From CAYXAA01 sp964462985 (lineage in GTDB: Bacteria; Pseudomonadota; Alphaproteobacteria; Rhizobiales; Stappiaceae), in NCBI GenBank assembly GCA_964462985.1, contig CAYXAA010000073.1, positions 1-9,444 of the forward strand: a DNA stretch of 9,444 bases, given 5' to 3'. The notes under the pieces are model-generated. The model saw nothing but the letters and a program-made list of their open reading frames with translations, was not told the origin of the DNA and made no database searches. Both the position numbers and the translations under genes were made by a program. How positions within the stretch are numbered: position 1 is the first letter of the stretch; each line of letters opens with the position of its first letter. This document shows positions 1 through 6,457 of the stretch, in pieces.

Positions 1-165
1 ATCGCGATCGCCGAGCTCGTCGGATGCGTGCACCTAAATCCGGAGCTGCTGGACGAAGTTGATCCGGCACTGTCATTCGCACGGCTGATCGGCCTCGATC
101 GGCTGTCCGCAGCCTCCAGAGCCCGGCTCGAGGAGGCGATCGAGCGCGCCCGAGGGCTTGTATGA
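1..165 (+). CDS. C-terminal fragment of an unidentified protein
   Basis: Frame 1 is open from the window edge to a TGA at 163-165 and gives the last 54 residues of a protein whose start lies outside the window. The visible part begins IAIAELVGCVHL and ends in a charged helix-like stretch (AASRARLEEAIERARGLV). The opening hydrophobic strand resembles the 'AxAELVDC' strand of ASCH/PUA-like domains, but this is too short to assign a family. The codon pattern has GC-rich third positions and matches the genes downstream. The next gene begins 69 bases later on the same strand, so the two could be co-transcribed, although a separate promoter is plausible in the gap. Coding status is fairly likely; function is unknown. 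Confidence 0.55.
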   Translation: MAIAELVGCVHLNPELLDEVDPALSFARLIGLDRLSAASRARLEEAIERARGLV

Positions 166-176
166 CGCCGAAAATG

Positions 177-205
177 TTGAATTTGCTTCGGTGTTCTCGC
201 TATCC
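177..205 (+). promoter_or_regulatory. Possible sigma-70-type promoter for the nuclease operon
   Basis: TTGAAT (177-182) and CTATCC (200-205) are separated by 17 bases. This resembles the alphaproteobacterial housekeeping pattern TTGACA-N17-CTATAT. It sits between the stop at 165 and the metallophosphoesterase start at 235, and would give a leader of roughly 20-25 bases. The -10 match is imperfect, and the call rests only on pattern and position. Confidence 0.33.
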
Positions 206-234
206 CTTTTCCTGTTCTGGATGAATCGCCCGTC

Positions 235-1359
235 ATGTTTCGCTTTCTTCATACGTCCGACCTGCACATCGGCAAGCGGTTCGGCAACATGCCCGAGGAC
301 GTTCGCGGGCGTCTGCGCGAAGCGCGTCATTCCGCGATCACACGGCTCGCGGAACAGGCGCGGGTCAACGGGGCCGAAGCCATCTTGTTGGCCGGAGACA
401 CGTTTGACACCGAAACGCCCACACCGGCGATGCTGCGGCAGGCGCTCGCGGCCATGCATCAACAGTCCGACATGCGCTGGGTGATCCTGCCCGGCAATCA
501 CGACTCGCTGCTGGCGGACGAATTGTGGACCGGTGCAGGACGCGTCTTGCCGGACAATGTCGCTTTGGCAACTGCGGCGGAACCGATGGCGCTCAGACCG
601 GGTGTGGTCATCCTGCCGGCGCCTTGCACGACCCGCCGACCCGGACGCGATTTGACCGAATGGATGGACTCGGCGACGAGCTCTGACGGCGAGATCAGGA
701 TCGGCCTGGCACATGGCCCGATCCAAGGCTTTTCGGAGGAGGGCGGTGCCTCGGACGTCATCGCACCAGACCGCGCCGGCCGCGCCGGTCTCGACTACCT
801 CGCCCTTGGCGATTGGCATGGCCAAATCCGGGTCAATGAACGCACCTGGTATAGCGGCACGCCGGAGCCCGATCGTTTCAAGCATAATGCTCCCGGCCGG
901 GCAGTGGTGGTGTCGGTGTCCGGGCCTCGGTCGGTGCCGGAGGTGAAGCCGGTGGACACGGCCCTGTTCGAATGGAGAACGATCGAGCTTCCGCTTATCG
1001 GCGGCGCAGACCTGGGCGATGCCATGCGACATCTGCTGCCGGCGACCGCGGCGCGCCGGCAGACGCTGTTGCGCCTGGTCGTCACCGGGCGTGTGAAGAT
1101 CGCCGAACGGTCGGCGCTTGCGAACCTGTTTGAGGAGATCGCGCCGGAGTTCGGCTATGCCGCGCTCGACATGAGCGGGCTGCTCAGCGAATGCGAAGCT
1201 TCCGATCTCGATCTGATCGACCGGAGGGGGGCGCTGCGCCGGGCGGCCGAGGCCTTGCTTGCCGAGAGCAACGACCACAGCCGTTCGAGCGACGAGCGTG
1301 AGGTGGCGCGGGAGGCTCTTGCGCGACTGTTTTCCTATTGCGAGGCGATGAACCAATGA
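235..1359 (+). CDS. SbcD/YhaO-like metallophosphoesterase (DNA repair exonuclease)
   Basis: This is a 374-residue calcineurin-like metallophosphoesterase, probably the nuclease subunit of an SbcCD/Mre11-Rad50-type complex in the cytosol. The metal-binding motifs appear in order: DLHIG (D9, H11), GDTFD (G54, D55), GNHD (N88, H89), LAHGP (H160) and GDWHG (D193, H195). These are the usual Mre11/SbcD ligands for two metal ions, so it should be active. After about residue 230 it has a less conserved C-terminal region, expected to cap the active site and contact the ATPase. Its length is close to that of SbcD and YhaO proteins. ATG 235 is chosen because it directly precedes the first beta strand and motif; the ribosome site is weak. 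Its stop overlaps the ATPase start by ATGA, the standard nuclease-ATPase order. By family, a Mn-dependent DNA end nuclease is expected; YhaO-like is a better label than SbcD itself because the partner is YhaN-like. Confidence 0.9.
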   Translation: MFRFLHTSDLHIGKRFGNMPEDVRGRLREARHSAITRLAEQARVNGAEAILLAGDTFDTETPTPAMLRQALAAMHQQSDMRWVILPGNHDSLLADELWTGAGRVLPDNVALATAAEPMALRPGVVILPAPCTTRRPGRDLTEWMDSATSSDGEIRIGLAHGPIQGFSEEGGASDVIAPDRAGRAGLDYLALGDWHGQIRVNERTWYSGTPEPDRFKHNAPGRAVVVSVSGPRSVPEVKPVDTALFEWRTIELPLIGGADLGDAMRHLLPATAARRQTLLRLVVTGRVKIAERSALANLFEEIAPEFGYAALDMSGLLSECEASDLDLIDRRGALRRAAEALLAESNDHSRSSDEREVAREALARLFSYCEAMNQ

Positions 1360-3989
1360 AATTGACCGCGCTTCGCCTTCACAATGTCAGGCGCTTCGCC
1401 AACAGGGGCATTGCGATCGAGGGCATCGGCGACGGGGTGAACGTTTTCTGCGCCGGCAACGAGCACGGCAAGTCCACCTGCTTCGATGCGCTCCACGCGC
1501 TGTTCTTCCAGCCCCACACCGGCACGCCCGGCGCCGTGCAGTCGTTGCGACCCTACAGCGGTGGCAGCCCTCTTGTCGAAGCCGACATCGTCACGGCAGG
1601 CCGCCGCTACCGCCTGTCGAAGCAGTTCTATGGCGGCAGGCGTGCCACCGTGGTTGATCTTGCAACGGGCCGGCTCGTCGGCCAGGCGGACGAGGCCGAG
1701 GCTTTTATCGACGCCCTGGTGTGCGGCAACGGGACTCGCCCTGCCGGCCTGTTGTGGGTCAGGCAGGGAAATACCGGTGTCGAGAAGCGGTCGAAATCGG
1801 AGGAGGAGAGCGAGAAACGCGCCCGCGAGGGCGTGTTGTCGTCCGTACAGGGCGAAGTCGAGGCTCTGACCGGCGGACGCCGGATGGTGGAGGCGGTGGC
1901 GGCATGCGAGGAGGAGCTCTCGCGCCTTGTCACGGCCACCGGCCGGGCGAAGACTGGCGGTCTCTATGCCGCGGCCATCGACGAACGCAAGACGCTGGCC
2001 GAGGCGGAGCAGCGTCTGGAGCAGGATGTGGAAAGCCTGCGCCAGGCGCTGGATGCCCGCCGCAAGGCGAAAAAACGTTTGGCGGAATTGCAGAATCCCG
2101 ACGAGGCGGACGCGCGGCGGCGAAAGCTGGAACAGGCTGAGGCCGCACTGCAGGCGGCGCGTTCGCACCACGACGCGCTCAAGGCTGCGGAAGCCGAGGC
2201 CGAGCTGTGCCGCAGCCGCCGCGATGACATCGCGCGCGAACTCGGCAACCATCGCACCCTGCTCGCCCGGGCGCGTGATCTGGCCGAGCAGCTCGCGCCG
2301 GCCACTGTGCAGCGTGACAGGGCAGTCGAGCGCCGCCGACAGGCAAGGGCGCAAGCGGCAGCGGCCGCAGCGGCGGTGGACAAGGCCGAACAGGAAGAAA
2401 GAGAGGCGCAGGAGTTGCTCGCGCGTCTCGACAGGGCCATGCGTGCGAAGGAAGCGGCCGAACGCACCGCGGCGCTTCAGGACAACCTGCGGAAGGCCGA
2501 AGCCGCCCGGCAGGAGGTCGAACAGGCCAAAGCCGCGCTGCGCACGCTGCGTGTTCCGCCGGAAGCGCTCGACAGACTGGAAGCGGTCGAGACCGACCTG
2601 GCGGGACTTCGGGCCGCCGTTGCGGCGAGATCGCCCAGCGTGACCGTCCAATACGCCGAAGGCGCAGAAGGCTCGGTCTGCCTGGAAGGCGAGGCGCTGG
2701 CGGAAGGAAAAGATTATCCGATCGGGGATCCCGCAAACCTCCGCATCGGCGGAATTGGCACGCTCACCATCGCGACCAAAATTCGTCAGTCCGGGTCTGA
2801 GGAACTGGCCGAAGCCGAAGAGCGGCATCGCGCGCTTCTGGCGCAGATCGGCGTTGCGTCCCTGGCGGAAGCACGCCAGCGCGATGCAGCGGCGCGCCAG
2901 AGCAAGGCTGCGCTGGAGCTCGCCCAACAGCGGTTGAAGTTGTTTGCGCCTGAGGGCCTCGAGGCTCTGCGCGACGCGCTGGCCCGCTCGCAGGCCGAGT
3001 GCGTGAGCGACGATCTCGACATAAGCGGCGATCCCCAGGAGGCACGGGCGGCACATGAAGCGGCCCGGGACCGGGTGACGGAATCGCGAAACCGGTCGCG
3101 GGAGTGCAGTCCGCTGATCGAGCGGGCTGACGAGGCTGCGGTGGAGGCCGAGACGCAGCTTGCCGCGATCTGCAGCGAGCTTGAGCGCATCAATGCGACG
3201 CTCGGCCCCGAACCCGACCGCGTCGCCAGGGACAATGCACTGGCCGAGCAGTATGCGGACGCGGAACGCGCTTTGTCCCGGATTGTGGAGCGGGTGGAGG
3301 CGCTGAAGGCGGCGGCCATCGACATCGTATCGGCCGAGGCTGCAGTGAAGCGGGCGCGTTCCGTTGCTGAAGCGGCCGAGAACGAGATCAACAAGCTCGG
3401 CATGGAGATCGCGGACCTAAACGGTCGCATTGCCGCGCGCTCCGAGGACGCCGTCGAGGAAGCTTGGCGCGAAACGGCCGATGCGCATCGAGCAGCCGCG
3501 GCGAGGGTCGCACGCCTTGAACGGGAGATCGCGGTCTTGCAACGGCTGCGCACCGCCTTGCACGACGCTCGCGCTGAAGCCAGAGACCACTATTTCGAGC
3601 CGGTTCTGCGCGAGTTGCGGCCACTGATGGGGCTGTTGTTCGACGATGCGGAGGTCGTCTTCGACGACCAGACGCTCTTGCCCAGAAGGGTTCACCGGAA
3701 CGGCCAGGAGGAAGATGTCGAGCGACTGAGCGGCGGCATGCGCGAGCAGCTCGCCGTGCTGACCCGGCTTGCGTTCGCCAGGCTGCTTGCGTGCGACGGC
3801 ACGCCGACGCCGGTCATTCTGGATGATGCGCTGGTCTATTCGGACGACGACCGCATCGAGAAGATGTTCGACGCGTTGCACCGGCAGGGACGCGACCAGC
3901 AGGTCATCGTCTTTTCCTGCCGCCAGCGCGCATTCTCCAGCCTCGGCGGCAACACGCTGCAGATGGTGGAGTGGTTTCCAGACCACTAG
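1356..3989 (+). CDS. YhaN/SbcC/Rad50-like coiled-coil AAA ATPase
   Basis: This 877-residue SMC-type ATPase is the likely partner of the upstream nuclease in processing DNA ends. The N-terminal head carries a Walker A-like loop AGNEHGKST (33-41; K39) whose first glycine is alanine. The Q-loop glutamine lies in LLWVRQG (Q137). Two long Ala/Glu/Arg-rich coiled-coil arms (roughly 160-425 and 475-770) flank a short glycine-rich insert at about 426-475. The C-terminal head has the ABC signature LSGGM (791-795), Walker B PVILDDALVYSD (819-830) with DD rather than DE, and a final strand QVIVFSC. No CXXC zinc hook is visible. I chose ATG 1356, which overlaps the upstream stop as ATGA; a TTG at 1338 would add six residues but is less convincing. 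GAGG at 1342-1345 is the nearest ribosome site. The length is intermediate between YhaN and SbcC proteins. The identification as an SMC-like ATPase is firm; the exact subfamily is inferred. Confidence 0.9.
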   Translation: MKLTALRLHNVRRFANRGIAIEGIGDGVNVFCAGNEHGKSTCFDALHALFFQPHTGTPGAVQSLRPYSGGSPLVEADIVTAGRRYRLSKQFYGGRRATVVDLATGRLVGQADEAEAFIDALVCGNGTRPAGLLWVRQGNTGVEKRSKSEEESEKRAREGVLSSVQGEVEALTGGRRMVEAVAACEEELSRLVTATGRAKTGGLYAAAIDERKTLAEAEQRLEQDVESLRQALDARRKAKKRLAELQNPDEADARRRKLEQAEAALQAARSHHDALKAAEAEAELCRSRRDDIARELGNHRTLLARARDLAEQLAPATVQRDRAVERRRQARAQAAAAAAAVDKAEQEEREAQELLARLDRAMRAKEAAERTAALQDNLRKAEAARQEVEQAKAALRTLRVPPEALDRLEAVETDLAGLRAAVAARSPSVTVQYAEGAEGSVCLEGEALAEGKDYPIGDPANLRIGGIGTLTIATKIRQSGSEELAEAEERHRALLAQIGVASLAEARQRDAAARQSKAALELAQQRLKLFAPEGLEALRDALARSQAECVSDDLDISGDPQEARAAHEAARDRVTESRNRSRECSPLIERADEAAVEAETQLAAICSELERINATLGPEPDRVARDNALAEQYADAERALSRIVERVEALKAAAIDIVSAEAAVKRARSVAEAAENEINKLGMEIADLNGRIAARSEDAVEEAWRETADAHRAAAARVARLEREIAVLQRLRTALHDARAEARDHYFEPVLRELRPLMGLLFDDAEVVFDDQTLLPRRVHRNGQEEDVERLSGGMREQLAVLTRLAFARLLACDGTPTPVILDDALVYSDDDRIEKMFDALHRQGRDQQVIVFSCRQRAFSSLGGNTLQMVEWFPDH

Positions 3990-4004
3990 CTGATGTCGAA
4001 CCCG

Positions 4005-4052
4005 GACGTCGGCAGCGGCGGTCGAGCCGCGGCAGGCGGCTCGCCCGACGTC
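4005..4052 (+). terminator. Nested GC-rich hairpin after the nuclease operon
   Basis: An 8-bp perfect stem (CGAGCCGC at 4023-4030 with GCGGCTCG at 4036-4043) closes a 5-base loop. It is enclosed by a second 8-bp inverted repeat (GACGTCGG at 4005-4012 with CCGACGTC at 4045-4052). The structure starts 15 bases after the ATPase stop, where a transcription end is expected. No run of T follows, so it is not a classical intrinsic terminator. It could be a Rho-linked or mRNA-stabilising structure. Confidence 0.45.
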
Positions 4053-4138
4053 ATGGCCATCGGCAGCATTTGAGCGAACCAAAACGCGTTTGCCGCGGTT
4101 CGGAAGGCCTTCGGTCGAGACGACGCGTGGGACTCGCG

Positions 4139-4330
4139 ATGCGGTTCGAAATCGTGTCGGGTGCAAGGGGTATCGAGGCGGCGTGGTAGGATCTGTGGCA
4201 CCGCGACCCCGGCGCCACGCCGTTTCACACTCTCGCGGGCCTTTTGCGCCTTTACGCCGTTCGCACCGCTTGGGGCGAGCCGCTCGCCGTGGTCCTAATA
4301 CGACCGGCCGGCCGCGGAATGCGTCGCAGA
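4139..4330 (+). pseudogene. Decayed N-terminal fragment of a CelD/BcsL-like GNAT acetyltransferase
   Basis: From ATG 4139 the frame reads MRFEIVSGARGIEAAW, meets TAG at 4187-4189, and continues in the same frame as DLWHRDPGATPFHT, then LAGLLRLYAVRTAWGEP and LAVVLIRPAGRG. This matches the start of CelD/BcsL-family GNAT acetyltransferases as I know them: a short strand, then W-x-L-W-x-R-D-P-x-A-T-P-F, then an aromatic helix, then a strand ending near a glycine. Similarity fades after about 4330, and the frame ends at TGA 4394. The family's expected 300 or more residues are absent, so I read this as a remnant with a nonsense mutation and a lost 3' part. A second protein-like stretch in another frame (4299-4400, including ENWHRLRPEIEGRIEGV) may belong to the same decayed gene, but I cannot place it. 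These acetyltransferases often sit in polysaccharide loci, which suits the glycan cluster next door. The assignment is by recognition only. Confidence 0.45.
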
Positions 4331-4726
4331 GAATTGGCACAGGCTGCGTCCGGAGATCGAGGGGCGCATCGAGGGCGTGCGACAGCGGCCCCATGATCGT
4401 TGACGGGACTTGCACCGTCTTGGCCGACCGTCTGCCCGCGATCCGAGCCCGCGAGGAACGGAGCCTAGCCTGGAACCGATCGACGTTTCCGGCCCGCACC
4501 GCCGTTCGAAAGGGCCTCAGGAACTGCGGCCGGAGGGTCGTCGGACGCTGCTTGCGGCATCGGCGCAGCCACAACGCGCAGCAACTTGGAACAATCCCCC
4601 AAGGCCACTGTTTGGAGCGCTCGATTGCCGGGCCGCAGCGTCGGCGGGCCGGGTTCCGGAATGGCAATCAGCCGCTGGACGCTCGATCGCTTTGACCGAA
4701 CGCCCGCTGATCGGCCACGGGCGTGC
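4331..4726. other. Region without a recognisable intact gene
   Basis: Several long open frames cross this stretch on both strands, but their translations are rich in Arg, Pro, Ser and Gly, lack hydrophobic periodicity, and show no motif I recognise. The frame of the downstream inositol-phosphate synthase is open upstream to 4410, yet nothing there resembles the family's N-terminus. It may hold the untranslated leader and promoter of the downstream operon plus debris of the acetyltransferase pseudogene. Confidence 0.5.
4588..4612 (+). promoter_or_regulatory. Possible EcfG-type (general stress) promoter
   Basis: GGAAC (4588-4592) is followed after 16 bases by TGTT (4609-4612). This is close to the alphaproteobacterial EcfG pattern GGAAC-N16/17-CGTT, with one mismatch in the -10. 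It lies about 125 bases ahead of the inositol-phosphate synthase start. Short patterns like this occur by chance, so it is only a candidate. Confidence 0.22.
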
Positions 4727-4732
4727 GGAGGT
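4727..4732 (+). promoter_or_regulatory. Ribosome binding site fixing the synthase start at 4737
   Basis: GGAGGT lies 4 bases before ATG 4737. It supports that start over the much longer open frame reaching back to 4410. An in-frame GTG at 4731 overlaps this site and is therefore unlikely to be used. Confidence 0.7.
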
Positions 4733-4736
4733 GGAT

Positions 4737-5840
4737 ATGCAGGAGGCGAGTGTCAGGGTGGGGATTGTCGGTGTCGGCAATTGTGCCTCTTCATTCGTGC
4801 AAGGTCTGAGCTACTATCGCGAAACGCAGGCCAACGAGCCCATTGCCGGCCTCATGAGCACCGACCTCGGGGGCTATCGGGTGGGCGACATCGTGGTTTC
4901 GGCCGCTTTCGACGTCAGCGCGGCCAAGGTCGGCCGCGATGTTTCAGAGGCGATCTTCGCGGCCCCCAACAACACGATGCGGTTCGCCGACGTCGCCCCG
5001 ATGGGGGTGACGGTCGAACGCGGCAAGACTCTCGACGGCATCGGCCAATATGTCCGTGATGTTGTTGAAGAGTCGGCTGAGCCCGAGGCGAATGTCACCG
5101 ACGTGCTGACCCGCAGCCGCACGGACGTCCTCGTTTCCTATCTCCCGGTCGGTTCGGAACAGGCTTCGCTCTGGTACGCCGAGCGGGCGCTGGAGGCCGG
5201 CTGCGCCTTCGTCAACTGCATTCCGGTCTTCATCGCTTCGCGTCCCGAATGGCGACGGCGTTTCGAGGAGCGCGGTCTCCCGCTCGTCGGGGACGACATC
5301 AAGAGCCAGGTCGGGGCGACCATTGTTCACCGCGTGCTGACCAACCTGTTCCGGGAAAGGGGCATCCAGCTCGATCGCACCTACCAGCTCAACTTCGGAG
5401 GCAACACGGATTTCCAGAACATGCTCGAGCGCGAACGGCTGGAATCCAAGAAGACGTCGAAGACACAGGCCGTCACGAGCCAGCTCGGCGTTCCGATGTC
5501 GGCCGAGAACATCCATGTTGGGCCGAGTGATCACGTGCCCTGGCTGACCGACCGCAAATGGGCCTACATCCGCATGGAGGGCACAGCCTTCGGCGGCGTT
5601 CCAATCAATGCGGAAGTCAAGCTCGAGGTCTGGGATTCGCCCAATTCGGCAGGGGTCGTGATCGATGCGGTGCGGTGCGCCAAGCTGGCCAGGGACCGCG
5701 GCATCGGCGGGGCACTGATCGGCCCGTCGAGCTACTTCATGAAATCGCCGCCGCGGCAATTCACCGATGCCGAGGCCCGCGAACGGACACTAAAGTTCGT
5801 CGCCGGTGAACCGGACGAGCCGGACGCGACGCGGCAATGA
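4737..5840 (+). CDS. ino1: myo-Inositol-1-phosphate synthase (L-glucose-6-phosphate cyclising enzyme family)
   Basis: This 367-residue cytosolic enzyme should convert D-glucose 6-phosphate to 1D-myo-inositol 3-phosphate (also called L-myo-inositol 1-phosphate) using bound NAD. The N-terminal Rossmann loop is VGIVGVGNCASSF (8-20). Other family landmarks are VSYLPVGSEQA (133-143), FVNCIPVFIAS (158-168), GDDIKSQVGATI (185-196), the LNFGGNTDFQNM core (218-229) and SKKTSKT (237-243). These contain the lysines and aspartates used in cyclisation by this family. Its length and motif wording match the short actinobacterial Ino1 type rather than the roughly 500-residue eukaryotic enzyme. The start is set by GGAGGT just upstream. 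Its stop overlaps the phosphatase start by ATGA, making it the first gene of the apparent operon. The family is certain; the product's fate must be inferred from the neighbours. Confidence 0.96.
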   Translation: MQEASVRVGIVGVGNCASSFVQGLSYYRETQANEPIAGLMSTDLGGYRVGDIVVSAAFDVSAAKVGRDVSEAIFAAPNNTMRFADVAPMGVTVERGKTLDGIGQYVRDVVEESAEPEANVTDVLTRSRTDVLVSYLPVGSEQASLWYAERALEAGCAFVNCIPVFIASRPEWRRRFEERGLPLVGDDIKSQVGATIVHRVLTNLFRERGIQLDRTYQLNFGGNTDFQNMLERERLESKKTSKTQAVTSQLGVPMSAENIHVGPSDHVPWLTDRKWAYIRMEGTAFGGVPINAEVKLEVWDSPNSAGVVIDAVRCAKLARDRGIGGALIGPSSYFMKSPPRQFTDAEARERTLKFVAGEPDEPDATRQ

Positions 5841-6457
5841 CCACCGTCTTCCACTATGTCCGCCATGCCAGCCACGGCCACCTCGGCCACATCCTCACCG
5901 GACGGCTGTACGGCATCGGCATCACGGTGCAGGGAAGGATGGAGGCTGACATACTCGCCGGCGAGATGGCCGCACACCCAATCGAGGCGATTTTCACCAG
6001 CCCCCGGCTTCGCGCTCGCCAGACCGCTGCCCACCTTTCCGAAGCAACCGGTGCTGCGGTGGCGATCAACCGGAACCTCGACGAGATCGATTTCGGTGGC
6101 TGGCAAGGCCATACCTTCGCCGATCTGGAGCGCGAGCCGGCGTGGCGCGAGTGGAACTGCAACCGCGACACGGCGGCGACACCGGCCGGCGCGACCATGG
6201 CCGAGGTGGCGGACCGGCAGATGGAACTGCTCGAGCGTCTGCGCACGCGCTATTCCGGCAAAACGATTTGCCTCGTCAGCCACGGCGACGTCATCAAGGC
6301 GGTGATCTGCCGGTTGCGAGGGCTGCCATTCCAGGCGGTGCATGATTTCGAGCTCGCCCCGGCATCAATCACGACGATTGCGTTTGAAGCGCATGGGGCA
6401 TCCGTTGCCGTCCCCCGCAAACGGGCCCTGCCCATTCTTCAGGAGGCGGTGGGTTGA
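5837..6457 (+). CDS. Histidine phosphatase family protein (phosphoglycerate-mutase fold)
   Basis: This 206-residue protein belongs to the histidine acid phosphatase/phosphoglycerate mutase superfamily. The phosphate-accepting histidine lies in VRHASHG (R9, H10), an RHA variant of the usual RHG. R59 in SPRLRARQTA, the probable acid E83 in LDEIDFGGWQG and the second catalytic histidine H149 in VSHGDVIKA complete the site. It therefore looks active as a cytosolic phosphomonoesterase. It overlaps the inositol-phosphate synthase by ATGA. This suggests, without proving, that it dephosphorylates inositol phosphate to free myo-inositol, a job usually done by the unrelated SuhB/IMPase fold. Alternatives are a sugar-phosphate phosphatase or a house-cleaning enzyme. 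The start is the only good one and has a weak ribosome site, consistent with translational coupling. No signal peptide is visible. Confidence 0.88.
   Translation: MTTVFHYVRHASHGHLGHILTGRLYGIGITVQGRMEADILAGEMAAHPIEAIFTSPRLRARQTAAHLSEATGAAVAINRNLDEIDFGGWQGHTFADLEREPAWREWNCNRDTAATPAGATMAEVADRQMELLERLRTRYSGKTICLVSHGDVIKAVICRLRGLPFQAVHDFELAPASITTIAFEAHGASVAVPRKRALPILQEAVG
6441..6446 (+). promoter_or_regulatory. Ribosome binding site supporting a TTG start at 6454
   Basis: A full AGGAGG sits 7 bases before TTG 6454, within the end of the phosphatase gene. The next codons give the strand KIVVFGLTISS typical of a glycosyltransferase start. The strong site explains how a weak TTG start can be used. 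Confidence 0.75.

Noticed and set aside
73..1356. 427-residue minus-strand open frame opposite the metallophosphoesterase
   Set aside because: The opposite strand encodes a protein with every metallophosphoesterase motif in order. The antisense translation has none and is rich in Arg, Gln and His.
1335..3056. 573-residue open frame on the minus strand opposite the ATPase gene
   Set aside because: It is a shadow of the + strand gene: GC-rich third positions keep this antisense frame free of stops. The translation is rich in Arg, Leu and Gly with no recognisable domain.
3417..4667. 416-residue minus-strand open frame spanning the ATPase end and the spacer
   Set aside because: It covers the conserved ABC signature and Walker B of the + strand gene and has no motif of its own. 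In the spacer it is Arg/Pro-rich noise.
4090..4695. 201-residue + strand open frame in the spacer
   Set aside because: The composition is dominated by Arg, Gly, Ser and Pro with no hydrophobic core, and it overlaps the better-supported acetyltransferase remnant in another frame.
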